A stretch of 12,067 nucleotides of DNA from an uncultured bacterium (GTDB lineage Bacteria > Calescibacteriota > Calescibacteriia > Calescibacteriales > Calescibacteriaceae): positions 1 through 12,067 of the forward strand of contig CALHPK010000005.1 of assembly GCA_938036315.1 (NCBI GenBank). Direction: 5' to 3'. The notes under the pieces were generated by a model. That model did no database searches. It was not told the DNA's origin and saw only the letters and a program-made list of their open reading frames with translations. Both the position numbers and the translations under genes were made by a program. Below are positions 1-5,487 of this stretch, one piece after another. Every line of letters starts with the position of its first letter. Position 1 is the first letter of the stretch.

Positions 1-125
1 ACAACCCACATAAAACAAAATTTAAAAATGCACATAAGGGGACAAATTATCTTTCAAAACAAAATTAAATTTAATGTCATCTGAGTAATATATGAACAAC
101 ACTCTTAGCAAGAAAATTAGTGATC

Positions 126-179
126 TCATAAAAATTTGCCGTATCATAAAAATTTGTCATACTATAAAGATTTTTCTTT
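126..179. repeat. 18-bp tandem repeat, three units (third degenerate)
   Basis: Unit 1 (126-143) is TCATAAAAATTTGCCGTA and unit 2 (144-161) is TCATAAAAATTTGTCATA, differing at only a few bases. A third unit from 162 keeps the TATAAA.ATTT core but has diverged. This looks like replication slippage in non-coding DNA. A set of operator sites is possible, but the unit is not palindromic. Confidence 0.6.
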
Positions 180-263
180 ATCTTTCAAAATATAAGGATG
201 ATATAGCAATATCACGAAAATACTTGCAGCAACCACGGATATGAGAGAAGAATGAGATTGAAT

Positions 264-293
264 AAAGCCACGCAGAACAAAGCCACGCAAATC
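264..293. repeat. 15-bp tandem duplication
   Basis: AAAGCCACGCA occurs at 264-274 and again at 279-289, giving a 15-bp period (AAAGCCACGCAGAAC then AAAGCCACGCAAATC). It is a recent-looking tandem duplication in the non-coding flank. Confidence 0.65.
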
Positions 294-316
294 AAATTTT
301 CGCAACACAAAATTTG
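293..316 (-). terminator. Hairpin downstream of the peptidase gene, weak terminator candidate
   Basis: CAAATTTT (293-300) and AAAATTTG (309-316) form a perfect 8-bp inverted repeat around an 8-nt loop. It lies 13 bp beyond the stop codon of the leftward motA-motB-peptidase operon. The stem is AT-rich and lacks a clean T-run after it, so it may only stabilise the 3' end or be chance in AT-rich DNA. Confidence 0.3.
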
Positions 317-329
317 CATAAGTATGAAT

Positions 330-779
330 TTATACAACCTGTACTTGAGCTTCTATGAATGCTTTATTGCTGGGATCTAAGATCCAACCTTTATAATCCT
401 TAGGTTCACCATTGCGTACCGATACAATTAGGTAAAAAAGACCTTCAATAGCTGCTTCAAGATCATACTGCGATGCAGCAGGGGGGTGATCTGGATGAGT
501 ATGATATATCCCGATTATCTCAATATTATTTTTGTCGGCCTCATCTTGAGCGCGGAGAAAATCCATGGGGTCCATCACAAATCTGAAGGGATTATCACTT
601 AGGTTCACAGCCCTGACAATCTTGTGGGCTCTAAACAAAGAAGCCTCGCCTGATTCCTCAATTATACCTAAAATAATACCACAAGCTTCATGTGGATACT
701 CCTGCTTGCCATGTTCTCCTATGAAGTTGATGAATTCTTTTGGGATAATCAGAATAGCATTCTTTGCTGAAGTATTCAT
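330..779 (-). CDS. JAMM/MPN+ domain metallopeptidase (M67 family)
   Basis: A 149-residue single-domain protein with a complete JAMM zinc-peptidase signature: Glu31 in PHEACG, then His93-x-His95, seven residues, Ser103-x-x-Asp106. These match the catalytic Glu, two zinc-binding His, the Ser and the zinc-binding Asp of the family. Known members cleave isopeptide bonds or C-terminal extensions of ubiquitin-like proteins such as ThiS/MoaD-type sulfur carriers. No such partner is in view, so the substrate is unknown. There is no signal peptide, so it should act in the cytoplasm. ATG at 779 is chosen over an in-frame TTG at 791 because GAGG lies about 6 nt before the ATG and the TTG abuts the motB stop. 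The gene starts 12 bp after motB and is very likely cotranscribed with motAB, which is an unusual setting. Confidence 0.88.
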   Translation of the reverse strand: MNTSAKNAILIIPKEFINFIGEHGKQEYPHEACGIILGIIEESGEASLFRAHKIVRAVNLSDNPFRFVMDPMDFLRAQDEADKNNIEIIGIYHTHPDHPPAASQYDLEAAIEGLFYLIVSVRNGEPKDYKGWILDPSNKAFIEAQVQVV

Positions 780-791
780 TTCGAACCTCAA

Positions 792-1514
792 TTACCTTGG
801 GATTTCCTTGAATTTTATCTCAACCCTTCTGTTTTGTGCTCTAGTTTCTGGAGAAACATTAGGTACGACTGGCTTTGTAGCAGCATATCCGACTATTGAG
901 ATCCTCTCCTCGGGGATACCCTGCTCTATCAGAAATCTGGCAACGGTAGCTGCACGAGATGCGGAAAGCTCCCAGTTAGATGGATATCTATCACTCTTTA
1001 CAGGAATATCATCTGTATGTCCCTCAACGGATATATACGATTGCATTGCGGATATATATTTTGCTAGTATGCCTAAGGCTCTTTTGCCCTTTTCAGCAAG
1101 CTCGGCAGATCCGGGTTCAAAAAGAATATCCGATGGTAGTGATACAACGGGTCCTTCCTCGGTTCCGTAAACTCTAAAAAGTAACCCCCGGCTTTCCCCC
1201 TGACCAGCAAACTCTTTTTTTATCTCCTCTATTGCACTCATCAGATATCCTGTCGGTTTTCCTATAAGTGGCCCAAGACCAGGAGTAGAAATAAGAGCTT
1301 CTATCTTTTTCTCGGGGAAAGGTTCTCCTGAAAGAACTCCTAAAGTTTCCCTCAAGGACATAACAACAGCTATAAGTTTCATTCTTTTGGGTTCTGAGAA
1401 AGCAAACATAGCTATAAATAGGGCTAAAAGAGAGTTCATCATATCAAGCCATATTATGGCCCATCTAGGAGCTTGCTCTCCTCCACCACTCCCTCCTTTG
1501 TGCTCACCGACCAT
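792..1514 (-). CDS. motB: Flagellar motor stator protein MotB
   Basis: MotB with MotA forms the ion-driven flagellar stator, anchored to peptidoglycan. The 240-residue product has a short Gly-rich cytoplasmic N terminus, one membrane helix (about residues 18-36) containing the essential ion-binding aspartate Asp24 in WLDMMNSLLALF, a linker, and a C-terminal OmpA-like peptidoglycan-binding domain with VEGHTDD, the SNWELSASRA block and an NRRVEI end. ATG at 1514 is preferred to the upstream in-frame TTG at 1538. It lies one base after the motA stop, with AAGAAGG and GGAAG sequences upstream inside the motA end. Using the TTG would add eight residues and overlap motA by 23 bp. Tight coupling to motA implies cotranscription. 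Proton or sodium use cannot be decided from this alone. Confidence 0.95.
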   Translation of the reverse strand: MVGEHKGGSGGGEQAPRWAIIWLDMMNSLLALFIAMFAFSEPKRMKLIAVVMSLRETLGVLSGEPFPEKKIEALISTPGLGPLIGKPTGYLMSAIEEIKKEFAGQGESRGLLFRVYGTEEGPVVSLPSDILFEPGSAELAEKGKRALGILAKYISAMQSYISVEGHTDDIPVKSDRYPSNWELSASRAATVARFLIEQGIPEERISIVGYAATKPVVPNVSPETRAQNRRVEIKFKEIPR

Positions 1515-1515
1515 A

Positions 1516-2328
1516 TTATGCTTCCAACCTTCTTTCAAGCGCTCCTCTCTCTTTACCCGTTATATATCCTAGCAATTTTTCCTCGACAACTATGTGTGGC
1601 TCTCCTCTGCTCAGAGCCATAACTCCTTCTCTGATGAGCATCATAGTTATCATCTCCTCGGAGTGCTTTGCTTCAAGCTTACCTTTTATAGGAGTGAATA
1701 TTCCATAAGCTAGCAATATCCCATAGAAAGTAGCAACAAAGGCCAACGCTACCCCCGGGCCAACCTTAGATGGATCCTCTAAGTTCACCAGTGTTCTAAT
1801 GAGCCCTGATACCGCACCTATGAGCCCGAACGAAGGAGCACACATAGCAGCAAAGTCGAATATCTTCTGCCCTATCGTATGCCTTTCCACAATAACTTGA
1901 AGCTCAGCATCGAGTATCCTTTCCACTGACTCTGGATCAAGACCATCTGCAACTGCCCTCAAACCTCTTCTCATATAAGGATGCTCGACTTCATCAATCG
2001 CAACTTCAAGGGCTTTGACCCCCTCTCTTCTTACTCTCCTTGCGTAATCGACAAATTGCTGAATGATATCTACATTGCTATATTTTTTCCTCGTGAGAAA
2101 GCTCCTTAAGATCTTGAAGACCTCGGATATCTGATCCGCAGTAAAAGCAGTAAAAGTTGCAGCTATAGTTCCACCAGCAACTATAAACCAAGCAGCCCAA
2201 ACTCCCTTCCCCCAGAAAAAGATGAGAAGATCATTTATACTATGGGCCTCAATAGAAATCCCTAAAAAGACCGCCCCTATAATCAAAGGTAAACCCAAAA
2301 CACTGGTTATGTCTCCTCCCCTACGCAT
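1516..2328 (-). CDS. motA: Flagellar motor stator protein MotA
   Basis: The membrane subunit of the flagellar stator. The 270-residue protein has four membrane segments: about residues 10-25, 42-62, 158-180 and 192-213. A cytoplasmic loop carries the pair equivalent to E. coli Arg90 and Glu98, here Arg100 and Glu108 in RREGVKALE, which contact the rotor protein FliG. The family proline next to the ion channel is Pro165 in CAPSFG. The length is close to the family norm of 250-295 residues. The ATG at 2328 has a good ribosome binding site, GAGGTG, about 8 nt upstream. It is the first gene of a motA-motB-JAMM peptidase operon, with a sigma28-like promoter candidate just upstream. Confidence 0.95.
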   Translation of the reverse strand: MRRGGDITSVLGLPLIIGAVFLGISIEAHSINDLLIFFWGKGVWAAWFIVAGGTIAATFTAFTADQISEVFKILRSFLTRKKYSNVDIIQQFVDYARRVRREGVKALEVAIDEVEHPYMRRGLRAVADGLDPESVERILDAELQVIVERHTIGQKIFDFAAMCAPSFGLIGAVSGLIRTLVNLEDPSKVGPGVALAFVATFYGILLAYGIFTPIKGKLEAKHSEEMITMMLIREGVMALSRGEPHIVVEEKLLGYITGKERGALERRLEA

Positions 2329-2334
2329 AAATTA

Positions 2335-2340
2335 CACCTC
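2335..2340 (-). promoter_or_regulatory. Ribosome binding site of motA
   Basis: GAGGTG on the minus strand, ending 6 nt before the motA ATG. It is one of the few clear Shine-Dalgarno sites in this window and supports the assigned start. Confidence 0.7.
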
Positions 2341-2351
2341 TCTTTATAAAA

Positions 2352-2377
2352 ATATAGGCATCCTTTGAGCATTTTTA
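2352..2377 (-). promoter_or_regulatory. Sigma28 (FliA)-like promoter candidate for motA
   Basis: On the minus strand, TAAA (2377-2374) is followed after 14 nt by GCCTATAT (2359-2352). The known sigma28 consensus is TAAA, about 15 nt, then GCCGATAA, so the -10 matches at 6 of 8 positions and the spacer is one short. Transcription would begin about 16-18 nt before the motA ATG, just upstream of its ribosome binding site. motAB are classical sigma28 targets, which adds weight, but matches of this quality also arise by chance in AT-rich DNA. Confidence 0.35.
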
Positions 2378-2433
2378 CACAAATTCATTTAAAAATACGT
2401 ATCGGTAAAACAGTACCTATTTTCAAGCGAATT

Positions 2434-2457
2434 TAGGAAATCTAATAGGAAATCTAA
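2434..2457. repeat. Perfect 12-bp tandem duplication
   Basis: TAGGAAATCTAA occurs twice back to back (2434-2445 and 2446-2457) in the divergent motA-hisB spacer. It is a slippage-type duplication. A direct-repeat binding site is possible but unsupported. Confidence 0.7.
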
Positions 2458-2469
2458 AATAGAAGGTGT

Positions 2470-2494
2470 GAGAATTCTAACCAAAAAGATTCTC
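2470..2494 (+). other. Inverted repeat in the hisB upstream region
   Basis: GAGAAT (2470-2475) and ATTCTC (2489-2494) are complementary arms with a 13-nt loop. If transcription of hisB starts upstream of this point the arms could form a leader hairpin. No leader peptide rich in His codons and no recognised riboswitch accompanies it. Confidence 0.25.
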
Positions 2495-2619
2495 CTTTGT
2501 TCATTCAAATGTTTTGTCTGATACTTTCTTAAATTTTCTGCTAAGAGTTACAGAATATGCTCAGGACTAAATTTCTGATAAAAGCGTATTTTTTAAACTG
2601 AGTTAGAAAAATTTTTCAG

Positions 2620-3195
2620 GTGAGTAGAACTGCAGAAATAAAAAAGAAGACAAGAGAAGTTCAAATAGAACTCAAAATAAATATAGACGGAACTGGCGCA
2701 CGAGAGATATCTACCGGAGTTGGATTTTTGGATCATATGTTAGAGATTTTTTCAGAGTTTTCAATGTTTGATATATTTTTGAAGGCAAGCGGAGATACTC
2801 ATATAGATGAGCATCATCTGACAGAGGAAATTGGGATGTCATTAGGGGAAGCAATAAGAGAAGCTTCCGGAACTGATATAGAGAGATTTGCAGATGCCAA
2901 AGTTCCCCTTGATGAGGCTCTATGTGAATTTGTAATTGACATATCCGGAAGACCCTTTTTCTTCATCCACAACTACAACTTAATCAGAGAGGCTTTTTAC
3001 GCAAATATAGCACACATATTCTTTGATGGATTATCCCGAGGTGGAAAGTTTACGATACATGTAACTGTTCTGAAAGGGATAAATTCCCACCACATAGTTG
3101 AGGCGATTTTCAAAGCTGGTGCTCTATGCTTTAGAAAAGCAACGAGAGAAAGGAAGCTGGGGAAACCCTCATCAACCAAAGGATATATAGATTAA
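2620..3195 (+). CDS. hisB: Imidazoleglycerol-phosphate dehydratase HisB
   Basis: Cytoplasmic histidine-biosynthesis enzyme that dehydrates imidazole-glycerol phosphate to imidazole-acetol phosphate. The 191-residue protein is the monofunctional form of normal length. Metal-binding motifs are visible: His39 in FLDHML, H65-H66-x-x-E69 in DEHHLTEE, His in IAHIFF, and the second SHHIVEA motif. It closes with PSSTKG. The usual His eight residues after the FLDHML His (THG or SHG in relatives) is Phe47 here, and HHxxED is HHxxEE, so it is a diverged member, but all metal ligands appear intact. GTG at 2620 is the only reasonable start. There is no Shine-Dalgarno site, and a short palindrome (2606-2617) occupies that position. 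No other his gene is adjacent, so it appears to be a single-gene unit. Confidence 0.95.
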   Translation: MSRTAEIKKKTREVQIELKINIDGTGAREISTGVGFLDHMLEIFSEFSMFDIFLKASGDTHIDEHHLTEEIGMSLGEAIREASGTDIERFADAKVPLDEALCEFVIDISGRPFFFIHNYNLIREAFYANIAHIFFDGLSRGGKFTIHVTVLKGINSHHIVEAIFKAGALCFRKATRERKLGKPSSTKGYID

Positions 3196-3214
3196 CGCCA
3201 TTAGCAAAAAATTT

Positions 3215-3238
3215 AGCCTGCCCTGGGTGTCAGGTTTT
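3215..3238 (+). terminator. Candidate intrinsic terminator after hisB
   Basis: AGCCTG (3215-3220) pairs with CAGGTT (3231-3236), including one G-U pair, around a 10-nt loop, and runs into TTTT. It begins 19 bp past the hisB stop. The stem is short (6 bp) and the T-run only four bases, so it would be a weak terminator. Confidence 0.4.
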
Positions 3239-3353
3239 AACGAGCAAAAGTAGTATATAATTTATGCACCTTACAAGACAAGAAAAAATGTAAAAATCCG
3301 TTCTTGAGGGAGGAAATTCGGTCAAAACCTAAGTAATTAATAAAACTATTTTC

Positions 3354-3361
3354 TCCGATAA
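3354..3361 (+). promoter_or_regulatory. Sigma28-like -10 element (TCCGATAA) before the LPP20-like gene
   Basis: TCCGATAA matches the sigma28 -10 consensus GCCGATAA at 7 of 8 bases and ends 15 nt before the next ATG, much like the arrangement proposed for motA. The -35 half is poor (TAAT or AATT at the expected distance), so this is a weak candidate. Confidence 0.25.
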
Positions 3362-3376
3362 AATTTGAATAGATGA

Positions 3377-3985
3377 ATGCTAAAAATTCAGGATATATAT
3401 TACCTCCTCCATAATATTCTCTTGATATCAATAGTATCATCTGCTTCTATCTTCTGCGAAAAAAAATCTCCAGAGTGGATAAAATATGAACTGATGATCT
3501 CAGGCTCGGACGGAGAAAGCAAGGGCTACTCCACAGAAATAGTTAGCATATATCCATCTAAATCTTTGGCACTTATAAAATGCGAAAATGAGTCAAAAGC
3601 AAAGATGAGCATCACAATACAAGCCGAAATAGAAAAATATATAAAAAAAATTCTGAACTATGACACAATAAAAAAAGATTTAGAAAAACAAAAAATATAC
3701 TCGAATTTCATAAGGCAACTATCAAAAAACCTCGCCCATACACTTCGGGAAAGAATGAACCTTGAGGAGATATATACTGATGAAAAAAACGGGGTTATGT
3801 ATTGTAGAAGCTCTCTTAAATTTGACAGAGAGTTTTATATAAAGTTTAAGGAGGAAACTTTAAATCTTCTGGAACAAGAAGGTTACAGTGTCCTAAAGAA
3901 TGACGAAACATCCAAAAGATTAGAAGCTGAGATAGAAAAAAAATTGAAAACTTTAAAGCAACCTACCTACTTTATAGACAAATGA
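3377..3985 (+). CDS. Exported LPP20-like protein of unknown function
   Basis: A 202-residue protein with an N-terminal hydrophobic segment (about residues 8-26) ending in SSASIFC, Cys27. This could be a signal peptide. The Cys context is not a standard lipobox, since Phe is at -1 and Ser at -3, so lipidation is uncertain and cleavage after the Ala of SSA is an alternative. The mature part begins PEWI, has an Ala/Lys-rich helix (about residues 70-95), then a YTDEKNGVMYCRSSL segment and a charged C-terminal helix. That order resembles LPP20-family outer-membrane lipoproteins, a family that includes flagellar FlgP. This is my inference from pattern, not a proven match. No Shine-Dalgarno site precedes the ATG. 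Its last 33 bp overlap the 3' end of convergent folK. Confidence 0.6.
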   Translation: MLKIQDIYYLLHNILLISIVSSASIFCEKKSPEWIKYELMISGSDGESKGYSTEIVSIYPSKSLALIKCENESKAKMSITIQAEIEKYIKKILNYDTIKKDLEKQKIYSNFIRQLSKNLAHTLRERMNLEEIYTDEKNGVMYCRSSLKFDREFYIKFKEETLNLLEQEGYSVLKNDETSKRLEAEIEKKLKTLKQPTYFIDK

Positions 3986-4453
3986 ATCATCATCAACCTT
4001 TTGAAGTATCTGAATGATAGTTTCTCCTATCACAGGATGAACAAAATCTCCCCACATCTCCGCAAGAGGAAGAAGAACGAACTTACGTCTGTGAGCCAGA
4101 GGGTGAGGAATAACGAGCTCTTCATCCTCGAAAACTCCCCCTTCCCAAAATATTATGTCAACGTCAATTGGGCGTGGTTCATAGAAGAAACTTGATGAAA
4201 AAGACATCTTAGCAAACCGCCCCAGAAAAGTCTCCACCCTTTTGAGGAACTTCAAAAAAGTTTTGGGGTAAAGATAAGTATCAATTTCAACACAGATATT
4301 CAAGAACGGGTATGATCTGAACCCCCACGCCTCACTTTCATACAAAGAAGATGCACTGAGTATCTGTGAAATTTCTGAAATCATCTCTATGCTCTTTTTT
4401 ATATACCACAACCGCGGTTCTTCGTTTGAACCCACAAGAAGGATATATTTCAT
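3953..4453 (-). CDS. folK: 2-amino-4-hydroxy-6-hydroxymethyldihydropteridine pyrophosphokinase FolK (HPPK)
   Basis: Transfers pyrophosphate from ATP to 6-hydroxymethyl-7,8-dihydropterin in folate synthesis, in the cytoplasm. The 166-residue length is normal. Recognisable HPPK features in order are VGSN near the N terminus, SLYESEAWGF, FLN plus an acidic stretch, an ETFLGR motif, the signature PRPIDVDIIFW holding the two magnesium-binding Asp residues, and VIPHPLAHRRKFVLLPL. The N-terminal GSNEEPR differs from the commoner GSNLGDR. The ATG at 4453 is used. There is no strong ribosome binding site, but TAAAAT lies 8 nt upstream, which could be a -10 element close to the start. It stands alone, without folP, folB or folE, converging on the LPP20-like gene with a 33-bp overlap and diverging from fliP by 54 bp. 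Confidence 0.95.
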   Translation of the reverse strand: MKYILLVGSNEEPRLWYIKKSIEMISEISQILSASSLYESEAWGFRSYPFLNICVEIDTYLYPKTFLKFLKRVETFLGRFAKMSFSSSFFYEPRPIDVDIIFWEGGVFEDEELVIPHPLAHRRKFVLLPLAEMWGDFVHPVIGETIIQILQKVDDDSFVYKVGRLL

Positions 4454-4507
4454 TCAATATTATTTTATCCCAGCATAAGCTCCGCTCCAGATTTTTAAAA
4501 TTTTCCT

Positions 4508-5368
4508 GTGTGGATAGTCTTTTTGGTTTGCATCCTCTCCGTGAGTTCTGTTTTTCAGTCCTCACTTTATGCCCATATACCACAGGATAGCTTAAACTAT
4601 CAGCTAATTTCTCAACCTAATAAGAATGCGCAACATAAGAATGCGCAACCCCAACCACAACTAACACGCCCCACTCCTCCGACTCTGCCAATTCCACCTA
4701 TACCCCCAATAAACATAAGTGTTGGAGAAGGTAAAGAAGGTTTCCTCAACACAATAAGGATAGTAATACTCCTGACAATCCTAACCATTGCACCTTCTCT
4801 TTTACTTCTGCTGACTTCATTCACAAGAATTGTCATAGTCCTTTTCCTATTCAGACAAGCTTTAGGAGTCGTACAGGTTCCCCCAAGTCAGATCCTAATA
4901 GGTCTTAGCCTATTTCTTTCAATACTAATTATGAGACCAACCTTAGAAGACGCATATAATACTGCTTTCTTACCATATTCAGAGGGAAAAATTGACGATA
5001 TAACCTTTTTACAAAAGGCTTACGAACCGTTTAAAAAGTTTATGTTGAACCAAGTTGGAGAAAAGGAGCTAGATCTATTCTTAAAAATTGCAGGAAAGGA
5101 GCGCCCGAAAAGTCCAAATGATGTGACCGCTGACGCACTGATACCAGCATTCATAATCTCTGAACTGAAAAAAGCCTTTGAAATGGGCTTTCTTATCTAC
5201 ATCCCATTTATAATAATTGACTTCACCATAGCGTCAATCCTTATGTCAATGGGAATGATAATGGTTCCTCCTATTTTACTTTCAGTACCCTTCAAACTCA
5301 TCATATTCGTACTGGCAGATGGATGGAACCTACTCGTACAATCAATAGTAGGAGGATTTTTAAAGTAA
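4508..5368 (+). CDS. fliP: Flagellar type III export apparatus protein FliP
   Basis: FliP forms the core of the FliPQR export gate in the inner membrane. The 286-residue protein begins with a cleavable signal peptide (cut probably after Ala22, as expected for FliP). A long linker (about 23-70) follows, rich in Gln, Asn and Pro, with a repeated KNAQ unit and a PTPPTLPIPPIPPI run. The conserved FliP core comes next: TSFTRIVIVL, FRQALGVVQVPPSQ, a loop with PNDVTADALIPAFI, then SELKKAFEMGF and the MSMGMIMVPP region to the end. Typical FliP is about 250 residues, so the extra length is in the linker. GTG at 4508 is the first possible start because a stop codon lies at 4496-4498. No Shine-Dalgarno site is seen, and TAAAAT (4496-4501) ends 6 nt before the GTG. 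fliQ and fliR are not next to it. Confidence 0.95.
   Translation: MWIVFLVCILSVSSVFQSSLYAHIPQDSLNYQLISQPNKNAQHKNAQPQPQLTRPTPPTLPIPPIPPINISVGEGKEGFLNTIRIVILLTILTIAPSLLLLLTSFTRIVIVLFLFRQALGVVQVPPSQILIGLSLFLSILIMRPTLEDAYNTAFLPYSEGKIDDITFLQKAYEPFKKFMLNQVGEKELDLFLKIAGKERPKSPNDVTADALIPAFIISELKKAFEMGFLIYIPFIIIDFTIASILMSMGMIMVPPILLSVPFKLIIFVLADGWNLLVQSIVGGFLK
4621..4650. repeat. In-frame 15-bp tandem duplication inside fliP
   Basis: TAAGAATGCGCAACA (4621-4635) is followed by TAAGAATGCGCAACC (4636-4650). Because the period is 15 bp the frame is kept and the protein gains the five-residue unit KNAQH / KNAQP in its periplasmic linker. Confidence 0.8.
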
Positions 5369-5392
5369 TCTTAAAGTAGTCTTATAGTAGTC
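5360..5392. repeat. 11-bp tandem repeat, three copies, across the fliP stop codon
   Basis: TTAAAGTAATC (5360-5370), TTAAAGTAGTC (5371-5381) and TTATAGTAGTC (5382-5392) form three near-identical units. The fliP TAA (5366-5368) lies in the first copy. The remaining part of the fliP-lepA spacer (5393-5464) shows no convincing terminator hairpin. Confidence 0.75.
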
Positions 5393-5459
5393 TGATTATC
5401 CTACCATACCAAAAAGTATCTTTAAAAGTTAACAATCATGTTCACAATGGAAATTCCTT

Positions 5460-5487
5460 TTTATCTACCCTTCTTTATCTACCCTGA
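5460..5487. repeat. 14-bp tandem duplication across the lepA stop codon
   Basis: TTTATCTACCCTTC (5460-5473) is followed by TTTATCTACCCTGA (5474-5487). On the minus strand one copy encodes the residues VDK near the LepA end. The next copy, shifted by 14 bp (not a multiple of three), supplies the TAG stop. The duplication therefore sets the C terminus. Confidence 0.75.

Larger units (their letters stand above)
1..329. other. Gene-free AT-rich left flank with short repeats
   Basis: No credible open reading frame is visible on either strand. The stretch holds an 18-bp repeat in three units (126-179), a 15-bp tandem pair (264-293), two copies of TTATCTTTCAAAA (47-59 and 178-190), a small hairpin GATAT-AGCA-ATATC (200-213) and a further hairpin (293-316) just past the end of the leftward peptidase gene. 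It probably contains the 3' flank of that operon and control sequences of a gene beyond the left edge. I could not recognise a structured RNA or an attachment site. Confidence 0.6.

Noticed and set aside
126-293. CRISPR-like array in the left flank
   Set aside because: The repeat units are directly adjacent or have a 15-bp period with no unique spacers of 30 or so bases, so this is tandem duplication and not a CRISPR array.
565-1170. 201-codon rightward open frame
   Set aside because: It lies antisense to motB and the JAMM gene, both of which have clear family motifs. Its translation shows no recognisable domain.
2458-2619. His-operon type attenuator or riboswitch before hisB
   Set aside because: One inverted repeat (2470-2494) is present, but there is no leader peptide with His codons, no T-box consensus and no terminator with a T-run.
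3237-3440. 67-codon leftward frame between hisB and the LPP20-like gene
   Set aside because: No ribosome binding site or recognisable motif is seen, and it overlaps the start of the rightward gene and a terminator candidate. It is probably a chance frame in AT-rich DNA.
4338-4583. 81-codon leftward frame crossing the folK-fliP spacer
   Set aside because: It runs in another frame over the folK 5' end and the fliP signal peptide, both better supported, and shows no domain.
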